10,138 nt of DNA. Source: Clostridiales bacterium (lineage in GTDB: Bacteria > Bacillota > Clostridia > Oscillospirales > Acutalibacteraceae). Location: contig DYBQ01000086.1 in NCBI GenBank assembly GCA_019418545.1, positions 1-10,138 on the forward strand. Reading direction: 5' to 3'. This document shows positions 1 through 6,200 of the stretch, piece by piece. The stretch's first letter is position 1. Each line of letters begins with the position of its first letter. Both the position numbers and the translations under genes were made by a program. Under the pieces are notes generated by a model, which did no database searches, was not told the origin of the DNA, and saw nothing but the letters and a program-made list of their open reading frames with translations.

Positions 1-24
1 GTTATAGTCCGGATGAAAGAAGCG
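1..24 (+). promoter_or_regulatory. FMN riboswitch (RFN element), 3' end only
   Basis: The window starts inside an FMN-sensing RNA. The stretch GTTATAGTCCGGATGAAAG followed by AAG matches the conserved 3' portion of the RFN aptamer, whose usual form is GGTTAAAGTCCGGATGGAAGAAG. The 5' part of the aptamer lies outside the window. A terminator and then a riboflavin transporter gene follow, which is the standard arrangement for FMN control of ribU. FMN binding would favour termination and lower riboflavin uptake. The call rests on a short but very characteristic motif plus context. Confidence 0.85.
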
Positions 25-46
25 GTGAACAGAAGGTTTTTCCCTG

Positions 47-79
47 CCCCTTTGCAATTTTTTGCAAAGGGGCTTTTTA
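47..79 (+). terminator. Intrinsic terminator of the FMN riboswitch
   Basis: A perfect 11-bp stem, CCCCTTTGCAA (47-57) with TTGCAAAGGGG (62-72), closes a TTTT loop and is followed by CTTTTTATTTTT. It sits between the RFN aptamer end and ribU, so it is the riboswitch expression platform. Its 5' arm overlaps CCCTGCCCC (42-50), which is complementary to the GGGGCAGGG block conserved near the 5' end of FMN aptamers. That pairing would give the competing antiterminator. Confidence 0.85.
53..68 (+). repeat. 16-nt direct repeat, copy 1 (in FMN terminator)
   Basis: The 16 bases TGCAATTTTTTGCAAA occur here as the upper part of the FMN-riboswitch terminator and again, identical, at 805-820 just upstream of the SAM riboswitch. 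The sequence is itself a small palindrome. Whether the identity reflects duplication or convergence of two hairpins is not known. Confidence 0.6.
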
Positions 80-137
80 TTTTTCCTCCTGCCGCCGCGC
101 GCGGAAAAGACGAATCTATTTTTAGGAGGAATATTCC

Positions 138-746
138 ATGACAACCCAAACCTTTGCTCGAACCCGCCGGATTAGCGTGAGAAAGCTCACGGTTACTGCT
201 CTGCTGGGCGCGGCGGCCACTATCCTCATGTTTCTCAGTTTTGGCCTGCCGATTTTGCCGGGCTATCTCAAGGTGGACTTTTCCGAGATGCCCGCTTTGC
301 TGGCTTCCTTCGCTCTGGGGCCGGTATACGGCGCGGCAGTGTGCCTCATCAAAAACCTGGTGAATATTTCCGCCACCACCACTGGCGGCGTGGGGGAGCT
401 GTGCAACTTCCTCATCGGCGTGTTATTTGTGGTACCGGCAGGCTTGATTTATCGCCGCCATCCCAGCCGGAAAACCGCCCTTATCGGTATGATTGTGGGC
501 ACTTTGGTGATGTCCGCTGGCAGTATTCTGGTCAATTATTATATTGTATATCCTGCTTATTTGCTGGTAATGTCGGAGGATGCTATTGTGGGCATGTATT
601 CCGCTATTGTTCCCGCAGCAAACAGCATTTTTAAGGGAATCTTGGTTTTCAATCTGCCGCTTACCTTTGTCAAAGGCGTTTTGGATGCTGTGATTACCTT
701 TATTCTCTACAAGCGTCTTTCCCCGGTACTCAAAGGCAGGGTATAA
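138..746 (+). CDS. ribU: Riboflavin ECF transporter S-component RibU
   Basis: This 202-residue, very hydrophobic protein has about six membrane segments and fits the substrate-binding (S) subunit of an energy-coupling factor transporter. It would capture riboflavin at the outer face of the membrane and work with a shared EcfA/EcfA'/EcfT module encoded elsewhere. Family-typical features are PGYLKVDFSEMPALLASFALGP (residues 41-62), the GGVGELCNFLIG segment (83-94), and an AxxxA motif in the first helix (A21-A25) of the kind that contacts EcfT. The length is normal for RibU. The start is supported by AGGAGGA at 124-130, seven bases before the ATG. The FMN riboswitch and terminator directly upstream make riboflavin the likely substrate and explain regulation. 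It appears monocistronic: a separate leader for metK begins shortly after the stop. Confidence 0.9.
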   Translation: MTTQTFARTRRISVRKLTVTALLGAAATILMFLSFGLPILPGYLKVDFSEMPALLASFALGPVYGAAVCLIKNLVNISATTTGGVGELCNFLIGVLFVVPAGLIYRRHPSRKTALIGMIVGTLVMSAGSILVNYYIVYPAYLLVMSEDAIVGMYSAIVPAANSIFKGILVFNLPLTFVKGVLDAVITFILYKRLSPVLKGRV

Positions 747-780
747 GGAGAAAAATTTACAAATCCTTCACAATTCGACA

Positions 781-803
781 AAAAGAGTGTGATATACTCT
801 TTT
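781..803 (+). terminator. Possible weak terminator / inverted repeat after ribU
   Basis: A perfect 8-bp inverted repeat, AAAAGAGT (781-788) and ACTCTTTT (796-803), encloses a 7-base loop. It lies 35 bases after ribU and ends in four T with more T-rich sequence nearby. It could act as a weak terminator for ribU or as an operator, because the putative metK promoter -10 element lies within it. The stem is AT-rich, so the terminator reading is uncertain. Confidence 0.35.
790..798 (+). promoter_or_regulatory. Candidate extended -10 promoter for the metK-luxS operon
   Basis: TGATATACT is a TGn-extended -10 element with five of six matches to TATAAT. It lies about 35 bases upstream of the SAM riboswitch, a sensible place for transcription to start just before the aptamer. 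No well-spaced -35 box is visible: TTCACA at 767-772 gives a 20-base spacer and TCGACA at 775-780 gives only 12. The extended -10 would have to compensate. Confidence 0.45.
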
Positions 804-804
804 C

Positions 805-820
805 TGCAATTTTTTGCAAA
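805..820 (+). repeat. 16-nt direct repeat, copy 2 (before SAM riboswitch)
   Basis: Identical to 53-68 (TGCAATTTTTTGCAAA). Here the flanks do not extend the stem, leaving a weak hairpin near the expected transcript start of the metK leader. It could be a remnant terminator or merely a local palindrome. Confidence 0.5.
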
Positions 821-833
821 AACTGAATAACCC

Positions 834-934
834 CTTATCAAGAGCGACGGAGGGAACAGGCCCTGTGATGTCCGGCAACCTGCGGTGATGAGCCGTGTTG
901 GTGCCAATTCCTGCGGGTTAAACCGAAAGATGAG
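834..934 (+). promoter_or_regulatory. SAM-I (S-box) riboswitch aptamer
   Basis: The sequence shows the S-box landmarks in order: CTTATCAAGAG at the 5' end, GGAGGGA followed by GGCCCTGTGATG, CCGGCAACC, GGTGCCAATTCCTGC, and the terminal GAAAGATGAG. Helix P1 forms between CTTATC (834-839) and GATGAG (929-934). The RNA binds S-adenosylmethionine and, together with the terminator at 945-974, would switch off metK and luxS when SAM is plentiful. Its position directly upstream of the SAM synthetase gene fits family knowledge exactly. Confidence 0.96.
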
Positions 935-944
935 GTAACAATAT

Positions 945-974
945 GCCGCTCGGTTTAGCCGGGCGGCTTTTTTT
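945..974 (+). terminator. SAM riboswitch terminator with competing antiterminator
   Basis: GCCGCTCGG (945-953) pairs with CCGGGCGGC (959-967), one G-U pair included, around the loop TTTAG, and seven T follow. A 10-bp alternative helix is visible between GGTTAAACCG (916-925) and CGGTTTAGCC (951-960). It would break both the aptamer's last helix and the terminator, so it is the antiterminator used at low SAM. Confidence 0.93.
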
Positions 975-1019
975 GTGCCCCAGTAAACCCAAATTCCAAA
1001 AGTATGGAGGTAAAAAGAA

Positions 1020-2204
1020 ATGGCAAAGTATTTTTTTACATCTGAATCCGTAACCGAAGGCCATCCCGATAAAGTTTGCGACCAGATTTCCGATGCAATT
1101 TTGGACGCAATGCTGGAAAAAGACCCTCAGTCCCATGTTGCCTGCGAAGTTACAGCAACCACCGGCATGATTCATGTTATGGGCGAAATCTCCACAGAAT
1201 GCTATGTGGATATTCCCGCAGTCGTTCGTGATGTAGTTTGCGGCATTGGTTATGATAACCCTGATGCAGGCTTTAACGGCAACACCTGTGCAGTGCTCAC
1301 TTCCATTGATATGCAGTCTCCCGATATTGCCATGGGTGTTAACGAGTCCTATGAAGTGAAAAACGGCGCTACTGATGAGAATGACCGCATCGGTGCCGGT
1401 GACCAGGGCATGATGTTCGGTTATGCCTGCGATGAGACCCCCGAGCTGATGCCTTTGGCCATTTCTCTGGCTCACAAGCTGGCAAAGCAGCTGGCAAAGG
1501 TGCGCAAGGATGGAACCCTGCCTTATCTGCGTCCCGATGGAAAGACCCAGGTAACTGTTGAATATGAGGATGACAAGCCCGTGCGTGTAGATACGGTAGT
1601 TGTTTCCACTCAACACAATGAGTCTGTTTCTTTGATGCAGATTCGGGAAGATATGGTAAAATATGTGATTCAGCCGGTAATCCCTGCCGATATGCTGGAT
1701 GCCAAGACCCGCTGCTTTATTAACCCCACAGGCCGTTTTGTGATTGGCGGCCCTGTAGGCGACAGCGGTTTGACCGGCCGGAAAATTATCGTTGATACCT
1801 ATGGCGGTTATGGCCGTCACGGCGGCGGCGCTTTCTCTGGAAAAGACCCAACCAAGGTGGACCGTTCCGCTGCATATGCTGCCCGTTATGTGGCAAAGAA
1901 TCTGGTAGCTGCCGGCGTGGCCAAAAAGTGCGAAGTACAGCTTGCCTATGCTATCGGTGTAGCTCACCCGGTTTCCATCATGGTGGAGACCTTCGGTACT
2001 TCTTCCTTTGACAAGGACGTGCTGGCGGATGCTGTTTCCAAGGTGTTTGACTTGCGCCCCACCGCTATTATCCGGGATTTGGGTCTGCGTGCTCCCATCT
2101 ATCGCCAGCTGGCTGCCTATGGCCACATGGGCCGTGAGGAGCTGGGTGTTGCTTGGGAAAAGATTGACAAGGTGGACGAGCTGAAAAAGGTTCTGGGCCT
2201 GTAA
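1020..2204 (+). CDS. metK: S-adenosylmethionine synthase MetK
   Basis: MetK makes S-adenosylmethionine from methionine and ATP in the cytoplasm, releasing phosphate and pyrophosphate. The 394-residue length is standard. Visible family motifs are GHPDKVCDQISDA (14-26, with H15 and D17 of the active site), the GAGDQGMMFGYA signature (125-136) and the glycine-rich loop GRHGGGAFSGKDPTKVDRS (265-283), the second PROSITE-type MAT signature. All regions from the N-terminus to the C-terminal helix (KKVLGL) look intact. The start is fixed by TGGAGGT at 1005-1011 and by MAKYFFTSESVTEGHPDK, the canonical MAT N-terminus. It is the first gene behind a SAM-I riboswitch, giving end-product feedback on its own synthesis. 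The ribosome site overlapping its stop codon serves luxS, so the two are almost surely co-transcribed. Confidence 0.98.
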   Translation: MAKYFFTSESVTEGHPDKVCDQISDAILDAMLEKDPQSHVACEVTATTGMIHVMGEISTECYVDIPAVVRDVVCGIGYDNPDAGFNGNTCAVLTSIDMQSPDIAMGVNESYEVKNGATDENDRIGAGDQGMMFGYACDETPELMPLAISLAHKLAKQLAKVRKDGTLPYLRPDGKTQVTVEYEDDKPVRVDTVVVSTQHNESVSLMQIREDMVKYVIQPVIPADMLDAKTRCFINPTGRFVIGGPVGDSGLTGRKIIVDTYGGYGRHGGGAFSGKDPTKVDRSAAYAARYVAKNLVAAGVAKKCEVQLAYAIGVAHPVSIMVETFGTSSFDKDVLADAVSKVFDLRPTAIIRDLGLRAPIYRQLAAYGHMGREELGVAWEKIDKVDELKKVLGL

Positions 2205-2216
2205 GGGGGAAGCGTC

Positions 2217-2675
2217 ATGGAAAGAATCGCAAGCTTCTGCGTAGACCATAACAAGCTGGAGCCGGGGATTTATGTTTCCCGCATTGACGGAGATATCATC
2301 ACCTATGATATCCGTATGGTAAAGCCCAACACGCCGCCCTATCTGCCGAACCCGGTGATGCACACCATTGAGCATCTGTTTGCCACCTTTGCCCGCAACA
2401 GCGCGGAAAAGGATTCGGTCATCTACTTTGGCCCCATGGGCTGCCGTACCGGTTTCTATTTCCTGCTTCGTAATGTAGAAAAAGCCCGGGCCGTAGAGCT
2501 GATTCAGGAGATTTTCCGCAGGATTGCTTCTTTTGAAGGAGAAATTCCCGGTACCCAGCCGGAAGAATGCGGGAACTATCAGGAACATGATTTGGCTGGC
2601 GCATTGGAGTGGGCAAAGAATTTTCTGCCCGTTATTGAGGACTGGTGCGAAGATAAGCTGGTTTATACAGTATAA
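2217..2675 (+). CDS. luxS: S-ribosylhomocysteine lyase LuxS
   Basis: LuxS cleaves S-ribosylhomocysteine to homocysteine and DPD, the precursor of autoinducer-2, as part of recycling SAM-derived S-adenosylhomocysteine. The metal-binding HxxEH motif is present as HTIEH (H49, H53), with the third ligand C118 in EECGNYQEHD. The catalytic cysteine is C76 in GPMGCRTGFY and the general base is E52. The 152-residue length is normal. The gene starts 12 bp after metK, with AGGGGGA (2204-2210) overlapping the metK stop as ribosome site. Its place behind the SAM riboswitch puts SAM synthesis and SAM by-product recycling under one signal. The nucleosidase (Pfs/MTAN) that makes its substrate is not in the window. 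The role may be purely metabolic, or signalling as well. Confidence 0.97.
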   Translation: MERIASFCVDHNKLEPGIYVSRIDGDIITYDIRMVKPNTPPYLPNPVMHTIEHLFATFARNSAEKDSVIYFGPMGCRTGFYFLLRNVEKARAVELIQEIFRRIASFEGEIPGTQPEECGNYQEHDLAGALEWAKNFLPVIEDWCEDKLVYTV

Positions 2676-2726
2676 TGGACATGCTTTTGTGCTGATGTCT
2701 GTTTTATTAAAGTTTTAATTTGTTAT

Positions 2727-2735
2727 TGATATAAT
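2727..2735 (+). promoter_or_regulatory. Isolated extended -10 (TGATATAAT) after luxS
   Basis: A perfect TGnTATAAT element lies in the AT-rich sequence between luxS and its terminator. The best -35 at 17-base spacing is TTAAAG (2707-2712), which is poor. If active it would produce only a transcript of about 80 bases ending at the terminator at 2770-2826. In DNA this AT-rich a chance match is quite possible. Confidence 0.2.
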
Positions 2736-2769
2736 ATTGTAATACTTTTAGAGTTTACAAATACTATAG

Positions 2770-2826
2770 AAGAAGCCGAAAAGATTTTCTCTGCATAGAG
2801 GAAAAACTTTTCGGCTTCTTTTGTTT
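2770..2826 (+). terminator. Strong intrinsic terminator of the metK-luxS operon
   Basis: A 14-bp stem, AAGAAGCCGAAAAG (2770-2783) with CTTTTCGGCTTCTT (2807-2820), continues into an inner stem TTTTCTCT / AGAGGAAAA (one bulged G) closed by the loop GCAT. TTTTGTTTT follows. It lies about 95 bases after luxS and no other terminator is seen between, so it ends the operon. The A-rich 5' arm might allow some termination on the other strand too. Confidence 0.92.
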
Positions 2827-3038
2827 TACTTTCAATGTCACATAAAAACTGATATATATTCAAAAGAGAAATTTTACATATTTGTCATAAATCAGTCAGC
2901 CAATTGTCTGCTTATACAAAGAGGGTTGTTAATTTGCTAAATTTAAAAGTGCATAATAATAAATTAGATGATAACGGGAAAATGTTTTATCAAATATTAT
3001 ATTTTATTGCAAAACAAATGTTAATAAATTATTAATTT

Positions 3039-3067
3039 TTGTATAAAATACCCATATTATTTATAAT
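3039..3067 (+). promoter_or_regulatory. Candidate promoter A for the Rhs gene
   Basis: TTGTAT (3039-3044) and a perfect TATAAT (3062-3067) are separated by 17 bases. The -35 matches only the TTG half of the consensus. Transcription would start near 3075, leaving a leader of about 170 bases. The surrounding AT-richness makes chance matches common. Confidence 0.35.
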
Positions 3068-3124
3068 TATCGATATGTATAAACTTACTATATTCGATTT
3101 TTGATTTTATTGATTTTTTATTTA

Positions 3125-3133
3125 TGTTATAGT
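3125..3133 (+). promoter_or_regulatory. Candidate promoter B for the Rhs gene (extended -10)
   Basis: TGTTATAGT is a TGn-extended -10 with five of six consensus matches, without a well-spaced -35 (the TTGATT boxes upstream give 12 or 21 bases). It would give a leader of about 105 bases. It is an alternative to promoter A, or could act in tandem with it. Confidence 0.35.
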
Positions 3134-3246
3134 AATATTGAGTTGCAACAGGTTTGTAATACTTCTAAAGCGATGCAAAACACATTCATTGATATCTCCT
3201 TATTCTCTGTAAATATATTGAATCAAAGAAGAAAGAAGGTATTTTT

Positions 3247-6200
3247 ATGAAACGCATGAGAAAAGCACTCGCATTAGTTCTTACAGTACTCCTGCTTACG
3301 CAAATACCAGTAGAAGTTTTTGGGCAAATCGTATCAAGTCAGGCATCCCAACCCCCGGCAGAAGAAGTTATTTCCGAAGATTTCACTTCGGATTCTGTGG
3401 ATGATTCTGAAACGGAGCCCAACATTGTCGGGGAAGTGACTGAAAAACGGGAAGAAAATGTCAAGGTTTTCCGATTGGACGATGGGAGTTTTCTGGCAGC
3501 CGAGTATTTGGTTCCGGTTCACTATCAGAACGAAGCTGGGGAATGGGTAGATTACGATAATTCTCTGGAAACCATCAGTGCCTCCACTCCATTTTCAGCA
3601 GCTGAGTCTCCTTCTCTCAGTGGAGAGTCTTCTGTACAATCCGATATTGCCAAATACCAGGTAGCAGATACGGATGCACCTTTTGTGTTATCCGAATCCT
3701 CTGCGTCTGGCAGCACAGCCCAAATTGAAAATAAAGGATATACCCTTTCCTGGGGACCGCAGGAAAGCCAGGAATCAGAGCTTGAAATTGTTGAACAGGA
3801 AGAAAATGCAGAAGGGAACGACCGCTTTCTGCTGCTCACCAATCTGACACAGGAAGCCTATTACCCTTCCGTATATCCCAATGTGGACTTGCAGTATATT
3901 ATCTCCAGTACGGGAATTAAAGAAAACTACATTCTTAAAAACCGAAATGCCCAAAAAGAATTCGTAATATCCTATCAAGCTAATGGCCTTACTGCTGTTC
4001 AGATTGACGAAAAAACCATTGACTTACAAAACAGCTCAGATGAGGTAATTTATCGTATTTTATCGCCGGAAATGACCGATAATAACGGCAGCAGAAGTGA
4101 AGATGTTTTTATTACTTTGATTGGCCAGGAAGCAGATACGATACAAATTCGTGTTACTGCGGATACACAATGGCTGGATGCTTCGGACCGGCAGTACCCC
4201 GTTGCCATTGACCCAACAATTACAACGGAAACCAGTCAAAGCGATGTACATACGACTTTTATTACCTCTGCAATGCCAGGGACCAATCACAGCACGAAAT
4301 TTGAGCTGCTGGTGGGCAGGGAGAGCACAGAATATAATATTTGCAGGACCCTTGTAAAGCTGGATATGCCTTCGTTAAAACCGGGCGATATGATAGTAAA
4401 TGCAAAGCTGTGCCTGGTGATGAAGAACTATCAATTTTATGGCAGCACCACCCCCAGTATGCAGATAAACGCCCACAAAATCACAGAAAACTGGAATTAT
4501 TCCAATGTAACCTGGAATAACCGTCCCAATTATGACAGCACGGTGCTGGACTATAACTTTGTTCGGCAGGATGACCCAAAAGTAACCACAACCATCACCA
4601 ACGACCATGTAAAATCCTTTGATATTACCAAAGCAGTCAAGCAGTGGTATGAAGGAACTTCCCCAAATTATGGAATCCTTTTAAAATCTGCTGCGGAATC
4701 CGGCAGTTATATGGATACGGGTGTAAAGGCACAGTTCTGGCCGGAAAGATATAATGATTTGTCCGGTGCGTATCCGGTGGCTTTACTTACCTATCGAAAT
4801 AATAAAGGTCTGGAAGATTATTGGACCTATACCGCCGCCAGCGCTGGTTCAGCCGGAACGGCATATGTAAATGATTATACCGGAAACCTGGTATTTATCC
4901 ACGGCGATACAGCTACCTCTGGGCTTCTTGCGCCGGTCACTTTGGAACATGTCTATAACGGCTATATGGCCGGAATCAAGTATACCGACAATTATGTGAC
5001 GGTAGGGCGGGGCTGGAAAATGAGCGTCCAGCAAACCGTGCGCAGTTCCAGCAAATATGGCCTGAGCGGCTCTGCGTTGAATGCAACGCCCTATGCCTAT
5101 GAAGATGGGGATGGTACCGTCCACTTCTTCTATAAAAAGACGGAAAACGGGAAAACAAAATATTTGGATGAAGATGGGCTGGGATTGGAGCTCAAAATTA
5201 TCAGCGGGTTAAACTGCACCATCACCGACGAAAAGGATAACGTTTTAACCTTCGACGCCAGAGGAAATCTGTCTACCATCAAAGATGCAAACGGAAATGC
5301 CATTACCATTTCCTATCAAAAGGACGGAGACATTTATCGGATTACCAAAATCACCGATGGTGCCGGCCATGTTATAACGGTTACCCAGAATGACAGCACC
5401 AATCATTATCTGGCTTCGCTTAAGGACCCGGCAGGAAGGGTAACTACCTATTCGTATGCAGCCAACGATACCTGGGGGACTGGATGCTTAACCCAAATTA
5501 CCTATCCCGACGGCACCAAGAGCCAGTTCCAGTATGATTCCGACAAAGCGCTGAAAAAGGTGATTGCAAGCGACGGCAGCAGCCTGGAATTTACCTATAC
5601 GTCAAAATCCAAAGGGAAGCGTGTCAGCAAAATTGTGGAGAAAGGCGCCAATGGCGATACTGGACAGACGGTGCTATTTGACCGTACCACTTATAATACC
5701 ACGGTGATACGTACCAGCGGAGTAGACGGGACGATTAATAACAACGATGATATTATTCAAACCTATCAGTTTGATAACTTCGGGCGTACGGTATGTATCA
5801 AGAATAAAAAAGCCTCCGGCGCAGATTTGGGGACCAGCATGTACCAGTATACAGCCGGCACCAAAAATAGCAGCGCCAGCAATATTAAACAATTAAACCG
5901 CGTAAAAAGCGAGGCCGATGCGGACAACAGTACCCGGAATTATCTGCGGAACCACAGTGCCGAAAGCAGCGGTAATTGGGTGGCAACAGGTTGGCTCAAT
6001 AGCGAAGCAGAGTATACCGCCACCCGGACCACCAGCCAGAGGCTTTTTGGCAATTATTCCTTCCAGATTAAAGCAACGGATACACAGAAAAACGGAGGCG
6101 GATGCTTTTATCAGCAGGTAGATGGAAGCAAGCTGGTACCAGGAGATACCTATACGATTTCGGCCTATGTAAAAACCAACGGCCTAACACGTGCCAATAC

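Larger units (their letters stand above)
2827..3246 (+). other. AT-rich gene-free region upstream of the Rhs gene
   Basis: No convincing gene is seen. The part from 3001 to 3120 has only 17 G/C in 120 bases (about 14%), against about half in the flanking genes. It holds two candidate promoters for the Rhs gene (3039-3067 and 3125-3133), and therefore a leader of roughly 105 to 170 bases. TCCTTATT (3198-3205) can pair imperfectly with the ribosome site region AAGAAAGAAGG (3229-3239), which might dampen translation; this is weak. The only small reading frame (TTG at 2934 to a stop at 3035, 33 codons) is not better than chance at this composition. Confidence 0.6.

Noticed and set aside
918..2588. 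A 556-codon open frame on the minus strand across metK and luxS
   Set aside because: The plus strand carries unmistakable MetK and LuxS with all active-site motifs, ribosome sites and a riboswitch. The minus-strand translation has no recognisable domain and arises from codon bias.
2934..3035. A 33-codon frame starting at TTG with an AGAGGG upstream
   Set aside because: In sequence this AT-rich such a frame is expected by chance, the start is non-ATG, and the peptide shows no recognisable feature.
3189..3219. TTGATA and TATATT as a third Rhs promoter
   Set aside because: The spacer is 19 bases and the start would fall almost at the ribosome site. The two upstream candidates fit better.
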